From assembly GCA_963708905.1 (NCBI GenBank), contig CAVPUV010000081.1, positions 198,269 to 262,268 of the forward strand: DNA of 64,000 bases, read 5' to 3'. Positions 24,768 to 33,185 of this stretch are shown one piece after another. A program made the translations under genes and the position numbers. The notes under the pieces are model-generated. The model ran no database searches, was not told where the DNA came from, and worked only from the letters and a program-made list of their open reading frames with translations. Every line of letters starts with the position of its first letter. Within the stretch, counting starts at the first letter, position 1. Origin of the DNA: SHZL01 sp963708905 (GTDB taxonomy: Bacteria > Pseudomonadota > Gammaproteobacteria > Xanthomonadales > SZUA-36).

Positions 24768-25629
24768 ATGAAACTGCTTTTCTCCCTGTTGTTGATCAGC
24801 CAGTTTTGCGTCGCTTCCCCGCTGGTGCAAAACCCCGACGCGCGAGCCGGCGCCAGCCTGGACCGGTCGTGGGCCCGCATCATCGATCCATACGAAAACG
24901 GCTATTACAACCATCGCTATGAACCCCACCGGGACGGGTATATTGCCAACTGCCAGCCACAAGACCCGTCCGAGTTGATTGAACACGAATTTGCTTCCGC
25001 ACCGCGGCTCATGGTGCCGGGCGACTGGAACAGCCAGGAGCAGGAGCTGTTTTTCTACGAAGGCACCGTCTGGTATCAACGCGACTTCACACTGCACAAG
25101 CAGCCTGGAAGGCGCTACCTGGTCTACTTTGGCGCCGTGAACTACCGGGCCATCGTGTTCGTCAATGGCCAGCCGGTGTTCCTGCGCGGAATCAGTCTGC
25201 ACGAGGAGACGCCCGCGGGCGGTAGCCGCGCCTGGAGCGAAGACGACGCTCGCCAGCTGCTGGGATGGGTAAAAGATCTGGGCGCCAACTTTGTGCGCCT
25301 GGCCCACTACCCGCACAACGAGAACATGCTGAAAGTGGCCGACGAGCTGGGCCTGATGGTCTGGTCCGAGATTCCGGTGTATTGGACGGTCATGTTCGGC
25401 GACCCCGAAGTCTATGCCAAAGCAGAGCAGCAACTGGTAGAGATGATCTCGCGTGACCGCAACCGGGCTTCCATCGTGCTCTGGTCCATTGCCAATGAGA
25501 CCCCGATATCGGATGACCGGTTGAGCTTCCTGTCCCGCCTGGCCGCACGAGCCAGGGAGCTGGATTCCACCCGCCTGGCACTTGTTGCACGACTACTACA
25601 TGCGCCGCGCCGAAGCAGGTGCCCGGTAA
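24768..25629 (+). pseudogene. Glycoside hydrolase family 2 gene with internal deletions
   Basis: Begins with a signal peptide (MKLLFSLLLISQFCVAS) and the GH2 sugar-binding domain (LFFYEGTVWYQRDF). At YRAIVFVNG it jumps directly to GQPVFLRGISLHEE, the start of the TIM barrel, so the rest of the first domain and the whole middle domain (roughly 150-200 residues) are gone. The barrel continues through WSIANETP, which holds the acid/base Glu, to ARELDSTRLA. A second jump in another frame leads to WHLLHDYYMRRAEAGAR and a stop at 25629, which looks like the original C-terminus; the nucleophile region is lost. The first junction is where both flanks encode VNGQ-like residues, as expected for recombination between short direct repeats. 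Not functional. Confidence 0.75.
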
Positions 25630-25664
25630 CCAGGAATGAGGACGGACAGGCTGACCACCCTTTT

Positions 25665-27398
25665 CTAAAAGTCGAGCCCCGCACGGGTCAGCAGCGCGCT
25701 GAACCTTGGATCGGACCGCAGGGGATTCAGCCTGGGATCCACACGCATATAACCGATCCACGGAGAACGCTCCGCGAATGCCGTGTCGAGCCAGCGGAAG
25801 CTCTCGTCGGCGTCGTCGAGCGCCACGTGCACGGTCGCGACGTGGTAAGCGGACACGTGACGCTCCCCGGCAATCTGCGCCAGTTGAACCAGGATTTGCC
25901 TCGCTTCGTCGTCACTGCCGCCCAGCGCATGCGCGTGAGCGAGCGACGCCAGGTAGATCGGGTTTCCGGTGAGCTGATAGGCGCGCCGCGCCTCTGCAAT
26001 CGCATCGTCGAAGCGCCCGGTCTGCTCGTAGGCCCAGCCGAGATGCCAGTGTGCGGGCGCGAACTCCGGGAAAAGTTCCACTACCTGCTCGATTTCCCTG
26101 ATGGCCGCTGCGTATCGGCCGGCGAAGTAGTGACGCAAACCAACCCACGTATTGATGATCGGCGACAACGGCTCGAGCTCGCGCGCTGCGTGTGCCTGCG
26201 CAAGCGCCTCCTCGTGGCGGCTCATGGCAGACAGGTAACCGCCGTACCAGTGATGCGCGGTCGCGTAGCGGGGATCGAGCTCGAGCGCACGCCTGTAGTC
26301 CGCTTCGGCAGCGTCCCAATCGTGATCGAACTCAAACCCGATGTGCGCTCGCGAGACATACGCGGCCGCCAGGTTCGGATCGATCGCCAGGGCTGCGGCA
26401 ACGGCGGCCTTCCCTTGCGGGAACGTCTCCTCGGGTTTCAGCACGCTGTACCAGCCCCTGAAAATCCACACATCCGCGGTCCCGATGTAAGCGAGCGCGA
26501 ACGCGGGATCCTCCTCGATCGCCTTCGTGTAAAAGGCGAGCGCGCCCTCGGCTGCCTCGTCGTTTCGCTGGTTCCACAAATGACGCCCGCGCAGGTAGAG
26601 CAGATACGCGGTCGAGGACTCGGTCGGTTGTCTCGTGATGCGCTCCTGCTCCTCGACCAATAAAGCAACCTCCAATCGTTCGGCCACGCTCGCGGCGATG
26701 TTCGATTCTATGGCAAACAGGTCGTGCAGATTCTGGTCATAGGTCGCGGACCACAGGATGTCGCCGCTCGCAGCATCGATGAGTTCAAGGGCGATCCGCA
26801 CGCGATCGCCCTCGGCACGCACACTGCCTTCCACCAGTGACGCAACTTTGAGCTCGGCTGCGATCTGATCAATCGGCGGCTGTTCGTCGGCGAAGCGCAG
26901 CACCGCCGTCCGCGATCGCACGCTGAGCCCGCTCAGTTTGGCGAGCCGACTGATGACATCCTGGTGTACGCCCGCGGCGAGGTACTCGCTGTCGGGATCG
27001 GGACTTAGATTGTCGAACGGCAGCACCGCGATCGAATTCGGCAGCGGTGCGTCGTCGGTCCGCTGCGATCCCGTCTCACGGAACACGATCCACCCGAGGG
27101 CGACAATGAGAAGCCCGACCAGAACGTATTCGATCGTGCGCCCTCGTGCTGCAACCGGCGCCGTTTCACCCTCGCGCCCAACCGCGCCCTCCGGCGTCAG
27201 ATTGAAGGCCCAGCTTATGACCAGTGTGACCAGAAATCCGGCTGCGAGGAGCACGATGCTCGCCGTGTCGAACCATCCGGGAAGACCGAGCGGCTCCTCG
27301 ATCGTGACGATGACCTGCACAAGCAACCACGCCGTGACCGCATAGACGGCGACCACCTGAAAAATCTTCCGGCGTCTGACCTCGTTCAGAAACGACAT
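25665..27398 (-). CDS. Membrane-anchored FlgO-like/TPR repeat protein
   Basis: 577 residues. Starts MSFLNEVRRRKIFQVVAVYA with two membrane helices (~res 12-33 and 43-66) and a third at ~88-105; then a TolB/FlgO-like domain (SIAVLPFDNLSPDPDSEYLA, DGDRVRIALELIDAASGDILW-like region at ~185-210). At least six TPR units follow from ~260 (for example AFALAYIGTADVWIFRGWY and AEADYRRALELDPRYATAHH). This layout is common in proteobacteria, often fused to adenylate cyclase or winged-helix domains, which are absent here. Probably a scaffold at the membrane; partners unknown. It ends 35 bases from the convergent GH2 relic. Confidence 0.85.
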   Translation of the reverse strand: MSFLNEVRRRKIFQVVAVYAVTAWLLVQVIVTIEEPLGLPGWFDTASIVLLAAGFLVTLVISWAFNLTPEGAVGREGETAPVAARGRTIEYVLVGLLIVALGWIVFRETGSQRTDDAPLPNSIAVLPFDNLSPDPDSEYLAAGVHQDVISRLAKLSGLSVRSRTAVLRFADEQPPIDQIAAELKVASLVEGSVRAEGDRVRIALELIDAASGDILWSATYDQNLHDLFAIESNIAASVAERLEVALLVEEQERITRQPTESSTAYLLYLRGRHLWNQRNDEAAEGALAFYTKAIEEDPAFALAYIGTADVWIFRGWYSVLKPEETFPQGKAAVAAALAIDPNLAAAYVSRAHIGFEFDHDWDAAEADYRRALELDPRYATAHHWYGGYLSAMSRHEEALAQAHAARELEPLSPIINTWVGLRHYFAGRYAAAIREIEQVVELFPEFAPAHWHLGWAYEQTGRFDDAIAEARRAYQLTGNPIYLASLAHAHALGGSDDEARQILVQLAQIAGERHVSAYHVATVHVALDDADESFRWLDTAFAERSPWIGYMRVDPRLNPLRSDPRFSALLTRAGLDF

Positions 27399-27756
27399 GC
27401 TCGCTCCGCGCCGTTGTTCGTGCTGAGTACTTGAGGTCCAGAGTATAGGACGTTTCTTCGAGTATAAGTCGAATAAAAGCCCTTTTCTCGGAAACCGGAA
27501 GTAACTGACCCTTCGTTACCCCAGCTTTTCACCCAGCGCCTTCGGAATTTTCATCGAATGGTGTCACCTGTGACTGAATTTGTCTGTGCCACATCTCCAT
27601 TTCAGGTCTATTCGCGCCCGCAGGGCGAGAGACCTCCTGCCGCCAAGTTCAACGCAGCCGGTGGTTTGAATGGTGCATGGCCTTAAAAATGAAACACCCT
27701 GAAACATACGGTCCCGGAAGTAAATACCCGGCCCGGCAGTGGACGGGCTGATTTAA
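27399..27756. other. Intergenic region without supported gene
   Basis: 358 bases between the divergent end of the TPR gene start (27398) and the DUF711 stop. No convincing reading frame. A short GCCCGCAGGGC palindrome lies near 27613. GCCTTAAAAAT (about 27680) also occurs at the island ends 41121 and 46787, but the match is too short to interpret. Confidence 0.5.
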
Positions 27757-29013
27757 TCAGCCAAGCGGCATCACCACGCTTTCTGTAAGAAAGGGATTAT
27801 CGAAACTTACCCTCTCACCGGCCTGCTTTCCGGGTATGGGAAAAAGTCGGGCGGAAAGGGGCTTGTGGTACTTGGTGGCGAGCGCCGCCACGTCGGCGAT
27901 GATGGCGGTAAGCGCATCCACGGACGTGTCACCGGGCAGGGGAACAACATCAAGCCCGGTGCCACAAACACTGGAGAACAGCAGCAGCTCGGAAATACCG
28001 TATCTCCCTTCGGCGGCCCGTTGCGCCAGCACCGGGTCCTCCAGAACGGGTAGCATCAATCCGGAGTAACCGCAGGTTCTGATGCTCAATCCCTTGAGTA
28101 CATCCGTGATGGCCGCACAAGCCGCAAGGGTGGAGGAGCTTCCGAACGGCGAGTGGGTCAGTGTCTCGATGGCGCGGCCGATGCTGGCATCGAGGCCGGG
28201 CGCGGGAGAAGCGTCGATGCCCAGGTAACTCCAGCCCGCGCTCCGTGCCAGTTCGCTGGCACGCTCCGCGACCGGTCCAAGCGCGGCTTCCATGCGTGTC
28301 GTGAGCCGCCCCTTGGCGTCGTTGAGGCCCTGACTGCCTTGAAACGCCTCTGCCAACAGGTTTGGCGATTCGAGACCGATGCTGAAAGAAGTGCCCTGGT
28401 CGAACCAGGCCGCCGGGAAGAATGGAGTACCGGAAGGAATGAAAGCGGTGGCGGCAAAGCGAAAATTGCCCTCTCCGCCGGGAGTGGCGCTGGTAATGGC
28501 GTGAATGGCCTCGGCGGCAGAGCGCAATGCCTTGACGTGTATGCCGTGCGCGGGGGAGGCGACCCGGCAGCTGAAGCTGATGTTTTTGGTTTGACGAATC
28601 AGTTCTGCGGCCCAGGCTGCGAACGCCGGGTGATGATGGTCACCGGTGATGACCGGGCCGATGCTGCAAGCGACGTTGTTGTCCTGGGCAAATTGGTCGA
28701 GAGCCTTGAGCGCCTGCAGCGATGAAGTCCCGGTCCAGTCCGGCAGGTAATCGTGTAGCGGCTGTGTGGCCAGGCGCAAGGTCTGAACGACGTAGCCTGC
28801 AGCTTCGAAAACCCCGCGTGCGTGCTGTAAAAAAGCAACGGCGGCTTGAGCGGGGGCAAGATTGCTGGCGCTGTGCAGAGGAATACCTGCAGTGATGGTC
28901 CTGATGCGAAAGTTCATCTGATCATCGCTGGCGCCAAGCCGGGCCGCAAAGGGCCAGGCCGCACCCAGGCCAAGGAGGCTTGCAAATTCGCGCCGCGTAA
29001 GACTGGTTTTCAT
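27757..29013 (-). CDS. DUF711-family protein with Tat-type leader
   Basis: 418 residues. A twin-arginine style leader (LTRREFASLLGLGAAWPFAA) is followed by the DUF711/UPF0210 body: RTITAGIPLHSASN near the start, SIGPVITGDHHHPAFAAW (~res 115-132), SATPGGEGNFRFAATAFIPS (~185-204) and CGTGLDVVPLPGDTS (~345-359). DUF711 proteins resemble pyruvate-formate-lyase-like folds without the radical machinery; reaction unknown. Most family members are cytoplasmic, so an exported version is unusual. ATG 29013 has AGGAG 8 bases before it. Confidence 0.85.
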   Translation of the reverse strand: MKTSLTRREFASLLGLGAAWPFAARLGASDDQMNFRIRTITAGIPLHSASNLAPAQAAVAFLQHARGVFEAAGYVVQTLRLATQPLHDYLPDWTGTSSLQALKALDQFAQDNNVACSIGPVITGDHHHPAFAAWAAELIRQTKNISFSCRVASPAHGIHVKALRSAAEAIHAITSATPGGEGNFRFAATAFIPSGTPFFPAAWFDQGTSFSIGLESPNLLAEAFQGSQGLNDAKGRLTTRMEAALGPVAERASELARSAGWSYLGIDASPAPGLDASIGRAIETLTHSPFGSSSTLAACAAITDVLKGLSIRTCGYSGLMLPVLEDPVLAQRAAEGRYGISELLLFSSVCGTGLDVVPLPGDTSVDALTAIIADVAALATKYHKPLSARLFPIPGKQAGERVSFDNPFLTESVVMPLG

Positions 29014-29036
29014 TTAAAACTCCTGGTTGATGGCCG

Positions 29037-29243
29037 TTAGCCCTGCTTGAGATACTTCCCGTACCAATCGACATTATGTGCGACCCACTCACCGTCAGGC
29101 GAAAGCCGGGGATCTTCGACTTCATGGATCGAGTTGACGTCATCGACCGTGAGCAGGCGCGGTATCGTCTGCGCAGCCGACAGTGGCGCCGCGAGGAGGG
29201 TAAAAAGAAAAAAAGTGACGGCGGCGGTCAGGGGTTTGCGCAT
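29037..29243 (-). pseudogene. S9 peptidase (acylaminoacyl-peptidase-like) relic
   Basis: 68 codons: a signal peptide (MRKPLTAAVTFFLFTLLAAP), then the first propeller strand of an S9C-type peptidase (LTVDDVNSIHEVEDPRLSPD, GEWVA). The next residues, HNVDWYGKYLKQG and a stop, look like the last helix of the same family. Some 600 residues between are missing. Lies 24 bases upstream of the DUF711 start on the same strand. Confidence 0.6.
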
Positions 29244-29424
29244 GAGGGTTGTTCCCGCTGCTCCAGGCGAAAGAAAACTCCGTGGAATGAAAGTATAAAC
29301 CATAGATCAGGATTGCTTCGCGTTACCTTGCATCACAGATCTGTCCGGCCATTCCTGCGCGGGTTCCCTGTTGCGTTGATCAGGCTCGTTACCAGCATGC
29401 TTACGCAGTGCATTCAATGACCTG

Positions 29425-29430
29425 TATAAT
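29425..29430 (+). promoter_or_regulatory. -10 box of the PPOX-family gene
   Basis: TATAAT 28 bases before the ATG at 29458; AGGAGA lies between as ribosome site. No good -35 element is seen, so an activator may be needed or the promoter is weak. Confidence 0.5.
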
Positions 29431-29457
29431 GCGCGCATTGGCATACAGGAGAAAGCG

Positions 29458-29856
29458 ATGGCAGTAGTGATACCGGAACAGTATCTCGACCTGTTCGAGA
29501 AGAAGACATTTGCCAATCTGGCGACACTGATGCCGGACGGTTCACCGCAGGTAACACCCGTGTGGGTGGATTTCGACGGTTCGCACATCATAGTCAATAC
29601 GGCGCGCGGGCGACAGAAAGACAAGAACATGAGGCGCAACCGCTCGGTCGCACTGGTCCTCAGTGATCCCAAAAATCCTTATCGCTACCTCGAAGTGCGC
29701 GGCCGTGTCGCGGCAATGACCGAAGAAGGCGCAGGCGAGCACATCGACAAGATGGCCAAAAAGTATCTCGGGGTTGACAAGTATCCCAACCTGGGCGCCA
29801 ACGAAGTGAGGGTCCTTTACCGGATTGAACCGCTGCACGTCACCTCCATGGGGTGA
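29458..29856 (+). CDS. PPOX-class (F420/FMN-dependent) flavin-type oxidoreductase
   Basis: 132 residues: a split-barrel flavoprotein. ANLATLMPDGSPQVTPVWVD opens the barrel (~res 19-38), ARGRQKDKNMRRNRSVALVL contributes the phosphate-binding basic residues, and YRYLEVRGRVAAMTEEGAGE closes it. Closest in pattern to the Rv1155-like PPOX group, which uses F420 or FMN. No F420 synthesis genes are in the window, so FMN is at least as likely. Reaction unknown. Confidence 0.87.
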   Translation: MAVVIPEQYLDLFEKKTFANLATLMPDGSPQVTPVWVDFDGSHIIVNTARGRQKDKNMRRNRSVALVLSDPKNPYRYLEVRGRVAAMTEEGAGEHIDKMAKKYLGVDKYPNLGANEVRVLYRIEPLHVTSMG

Positions 29857-29859
29857 TCG

Positions 29860-30510
29860 ATGCATTCGCCGCGCAGAAGTCAGTGGCTTTGCGTTGCGTT
29901 GTTGCTATTCGTCGCCGCCTGCGATTCCACACCACCGGCGGGTAGAGCAGCGCACGCGGCGGTCGCGCCGGATTTCACCTTGCGCGATACCCAGACACAC
30001 AACAAGTTCAGCCGGCAGATCGAACCTGCGATCCGGGTACCGTCCGGCAGCATCATTGAGGCCTTCACGCATGAGGCCACCGGTGGTCAGTTGACCATCG
30101 ACTCCGATGTCAATGACCTGGTCAGTATCGACAAGAATCTCGTGCACACACTGACGGGGCCTGTGTACGTCGAAGGAGCGGAGCCGGGCGACGTTCTCTC
30201 CGTGCGATTGCTGGCGATCGACCCAGGTGACTGGGGCTGGATGGCGATTATCCCCACGAAACAAACGACTACTACGCAACGACCGGGTTTGCCGCGACCA
30301 TCGATGAGGCCGCAAGAAAAGCGACCCGCTACATGATCCAATATCTGGTCACGGAAAAGGGCTTGTCTCGAGAGGATGCCTACATGCTGTGCTCACTGGC
30401 CGGGGATTTGAAGATCGCCGAAACGGTCGATGTGCCGCACATGCATGGTCACCATGCACATGCCCAAGAACATATTTGTTGACGCAGGAGCCATCCGGGA
30501 GGAACGATGA
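29860..30510 (+). pseudogene. Acetamidase/formamidase-family lipoprotein gene with deletion and frameshift
   Basis: N-terminal part: lipoprotein signal ending LLLFVAACDS, then the FmdA/AmdA start (IRVPSGSIIEAFTHEATGGQ, VEGAEPGDVLSVRLLAIDPG). Near 30255 the sequence jumps frame and position to the family's C-terminal block: NDYYATTGFAATIDEAARKA then YMLCSLAGDLKIAETVDVPH. Near 30445 an extra base shifts frame again before VTMHMPKNIFVDAG and the stop, which overlaps the next ATG (ATGA, 30507-30510). The missing middle, perhaps 150 residues or more, includes metal and substrate residues. Both ends and the tight overlap with the next gene show it was once a normal first gene of an operon. Confidence 0.75.
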
Positions 30511-32003
30511 ATCGAAAAGCAATACTTATTGCCGCTGCCGTGAGCGCGGCGGGTCTGCTGTCCAGTCAGATCGCCTGGTCAGCGCCAGCAGACTTCGCTG
30601 ACGTCAAGGCCCAGATCACCCAACAGCATGATGCAGGCGTGAAACGCTTGCAGGACTGGATCAAACTTCCGTCGATCGCGGCCGAGAACCGCGGTTATCC
30701 GCAGGGTGCGGAGTACATGATCGAGCTCTTGCGGGATGCGGGTTTCCAGCGGGCAACGCTGATGGAGACGGACGGCCAGCCGGGCGTTTTCGCCACGCTC
30801 GATGCAGGCGCAGCAAAGACGGTCGGTCTCTATTTCATGTATGACGTGAAACAGTTCGACCCGCAGGAATGGTCATCGCCGCCGCTCGACGCCGCGCTGG
30901 TGGACAAGCCTGGCCTCGGCAAAGCGATCGTCGGGCGCGGCGCGGTGAATCAGAAAGGACCGGAAGCAGCTTTCCTGGCAGCACTGCATGCGATCCATGG
31001 AGCGGGCAAAACATTGCCGGTCAATCTGGTGCTGGTGGCGGAAGGCGAGGAGGAAATCGGTTCGCCTCACATCGGCCAGATCGTGCACCGGCCGGAAGTG
31101 CAGGCGGCACTGGCAAAAACCATCGGCGTTTTCATGCCGGCGGCCTCACAGGATCTGGATGGCGTGGTGACGGTAAGCCTGGGCGCGAAAGGAGTTATCG
31201 AACTCGAGTTGATCTCGAGCGGCGAGAACTGGGGACGCGGCCCGGCCAGGGACATTCATTCTTCGCTCAAGGCGATGGTCGACAGCCCGGTCTGGCATCT
31301 GGTGCACGCACTGGACACGCTGGTCTCGGCGGACGGCAATACCATTACCATTGAAAATTACCCGCAACCGCGGGCGCTCAGCGCGGACGAGAAAGCGATG
31401 ATTGCCGACGCGGCGAAACGCCGCAACGAAGAGCAGATGAGGAAGCAGCTGAGTACCCAACACTGGATCGATGATTTACCTTTCGAGCAGGCACTGGAGC
31501 GGCTGGAGTCGCAGCCGACGGTCAACATCGAAGGCCTGGTCGGTGGCTATACCGGGCCGGGTGGCAAGACCATTCTGCCGCACCAGGCAGTGGCGAAACT
31601 GGATCTGCGCCTGGTGCCGGACATGACGGCGGATGCTGCACTCGCCGCTTTGCAGGCGCATCTGGCCAAACACGGTTTCGGCGATATCGAAGTGAACATG
31701 ACCGGTGGCTACGACCCGACCAGCACGCCAGCAAGCGCAGCGCTCATTCAAGCGCAGATCGCAGTGTTGCAGCAGGCCGGAATTGATCCGCTGCTGTGGC
31801 CGCGCAACGCCGGTTCGTATCCCGGGTTCATCTTCACCGGCAAGCCGCTGAATCTCGCTTCGGGTCATTTCGGTCTCGGTCACGGCAGCGGCGCGCACGC
31901 GCCGGACGAATATTTCGTGATCGAATCCACCAACCCGAAGATCGAAGGCTGGGACGGCGCGGTCCTGTCGTTCGTCGAATACCTTTACGAGTTGGAAAAG
32001 TAA
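30507..32003 (+). CDS. Secreted M20-family peptidase with altered metal ligands
   Basis: 498 residues with a signal peptide (res 1-26, ending QIAWSA). The M20 fold is clear: VGLYFMYDVKQFDP, IVGRGAVNQKGPEAAFLAAL, LVAEGEEEIGSPH and, near the end, GLGHGSGAHAPDEYF. In canonical zinc-dependent M20 enzymes the first motif has His-x-Asp and the second a bridging Asp. Here the His position is Met (FMYDV) and the bridging Asp is Asn (AVNQKG), while the EGEEE glutamates and the C-terminal His remain. It may bind one metal or have changed chemistry. Overlaps the acetamidase relic by 4 bases. Confidence 0.85.
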   Translation: MNRKAILIAAAVSAAGLLSSQIAWSAPADFADVKAQITQQHDAGVKRLQDWIKLPSIAAENRGYPQGAEYMIELLRDAGFQRATLMETDGQPGVFATLDAGAAKTVGLYFMYDVKQFDPQEWSSPPLDAALVDKPGLGKAIVGRGAVNQKGPEAAFLAALHAIHGAGKTLPVNLVLVAEGEEEIGSPHIGQIVHRPEVQAALAKTIGVFMPAASQDLDGVVTVSLGAKGVIELELISSGENWGRGPARDIHSSLKAMVDSPVWHLVHALDTLVSADGNTITIENYPQPRALSADEKAMIADAAKRRNEEQMRKQLSTQHWIDDLPFEQALERLESQPTVNIEGLVGGYTGPGGKTILPHQAVAKLDLRLVPDMTADAALAALQAHLAKHGFGDIEVNMTGGYDPTSTPASAALIQAQIAVLQQAGIDPLLWPRNAGSYPGFIFTGKPLNLASGHFGLGHGSGAHAPDEYFVIESTNPKIEGWDGAVLSFVEYLYELEK

Positions 32004-32013
32004 GGTACGGCGC

Positions 32014-32601
32014 TCAGGCGTGCTTGCCCTCGTCCCAACCGCTGACTGCCCGCTTGACCACGTCCCTGGGCACGGGCTCCAGTTGCGTTGCCATGGTGTC
32101 ATTCCAGCGGTTGAGGAAACCAAATAAGGCGATGGAGGCCATGATCTCGACGATCTGACCCTCATCGAAATACTTCTTCAACTCGTCAAAATCCTCTTCG
32201 GAGGCTTCGTTGGGCACCATGCCGGCTTTAATGGCGAGCCTGAGCGCCGCCCGCTCGGCAGCGGAAAAAAGGTCGCTGGAATCCATTTCCCAGACCGCCG
32301 CGATCTTTTCATCGGGCACCTCAAAAATGCTCGACAGGTTACTCATGTGCGACTGGCAGTAACGGCATCCCGAGGCCATGCTCGAGGCCAGGCTAACCAG
32401 CATTTTCAGTCCCTCCGATACCGTGCCCTCATACAGTACGGCCTGGTTCAAGGCCATGAAGGCTTTGACAATATTCGGCCGGCGCGCCATGGTCCGAATG
32501 CTGTTCGGGGTGAACCCCCGAGTGTCGGCATAGTGGCGGAATTTATCCAGGATCTCCGCATCCATTATCTCGTCGAACTCCAGTGGACGTAGATGTGCCA
32601 T
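32014..32601 (-). CDS. Carboxymuconolactone decarboxylase / peroxidase-related (AhpD-like) protein
   Basis: 195 residues, all alpha. SMASGCRYCQSHMSNL (~res 93-108) carries the CxxC...H redox site of AhpD-type proteins. The surrounding helices (KMLVSLASSMASG; QIVEIMASIALFGFLNRWND) fit the CMD fold. The protein is probably a peroxide-scavenging or disulfide-type reductant; its true substrate is unknown. Convergent with the M20 gene, 10 bases apart. Confidence 0.9.
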   Translation of the reverse strand: MAHLRPLEFDEIMDAEILDKFRHYADTRGFTPNSIRTMARRPNIVKAFMALNQAVLYEGTVSEGLKMLVSLASSMASGCRYCQSHMSNLSSIFEVPDEKIAAVWEMDSSDLFSAAERAALRLAIKAGMVPNEASEEDFDELKKYFDEGQIVEIMASIALFGFLNRWNDTMATQLEPVPRDVVKRAVSGWDEGKHA

Positions 32602-32720
32602 GGCTTGTTCCTCTTGTTTGCGGGGTACTGAAACTGATGCAAAATTACTCCAGTAGTGTAGCGTTTATCAAGCCTGGCCTGCCGGCACCGGCTGCTGGCT
32701 GTATGGACAGATCCGCCTTT

Positions 32721-33161
32721 TCAGTCGGGCAGCACCATGTAGGTCGAAGTGCCGGCGCAGACCACACGATCATCGCCCTGCGCGTGCAGCGTCACTTCAC
32801 CGAAGACCAGGGACCGCCCGGATTTCAGCACGCGCCCCGTCGCCACGATGTCTTTGCCCATCACCGGCCGCATAAAGCTGGTGGTCTGGGAAACCGTGGT
32901 GCAATTGCTGTAGCGGCCCTGCCCGACATAGCAGACAAAGACCATACAGGTATCGATCAGGGCCATCATCGCCTGGCCGCACACGATCTGGTGGGAGCGG
33001 CACAGGTCATCGGAGTAGGGCATGCGCATCACCACCCGGCCGTCGCCGATGGCTTCGATGGACAGCTGCAGTTGCTGTAGCCAGGGGGCAAACACCTCGC
33101 GCAGGCGTTTGTTGGCTGAAACCAGGTTGACGGAACTTGCGCTTGTTGCTGCCTTTGACAT
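32721..33161 (-). CDS. PaaI-like hotdog-fold thioesterase
   Basis: 146 residues. IGDGRVVMRMPYSDDLCRSH and QIVCGQAMMALIDTCMVFVC form the hotdog helix region, with the active-site Asp/Asn area in GQAMMALIDT, and SFMRPVMGKDIVATGRVLKS continues the sheet. Acyl-CoA thioester hydrolysis in the cytoplasm is expected; substrate unknown. Twenty-four bases separate it from the upstream P450 gene, same strand. Confidence 0.85.
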   Translation of the reverse strand: MSKAATSASSVNLVSANKRLREVFAPWLQQLQLSIEAIGDGRVVMRMPYSDDLCRSHQIVCGQAMMALIDTCMVFVCYVGQGRYSNCTTVSQTTSFMRPVMGKDIVATGRVLKSGRSLVFGEVTLHAQGDDRVVCAGTSTYMVLPD

Positions 33162-33185
33162 GGTTTCAATCTACCTCTTCGTGAG

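Noticed and set aside
25630..26663. Extension of the GH2 frame beyond 25629
   Set aside because: It runs antisense through the TPR gene; similarity to GH2 ends near 25600.
27670..27700. GCCTTAAAAAT match to the island ends
   Set aside because: Eleven bases only and no tRNA fragment next to it; chance is likely.
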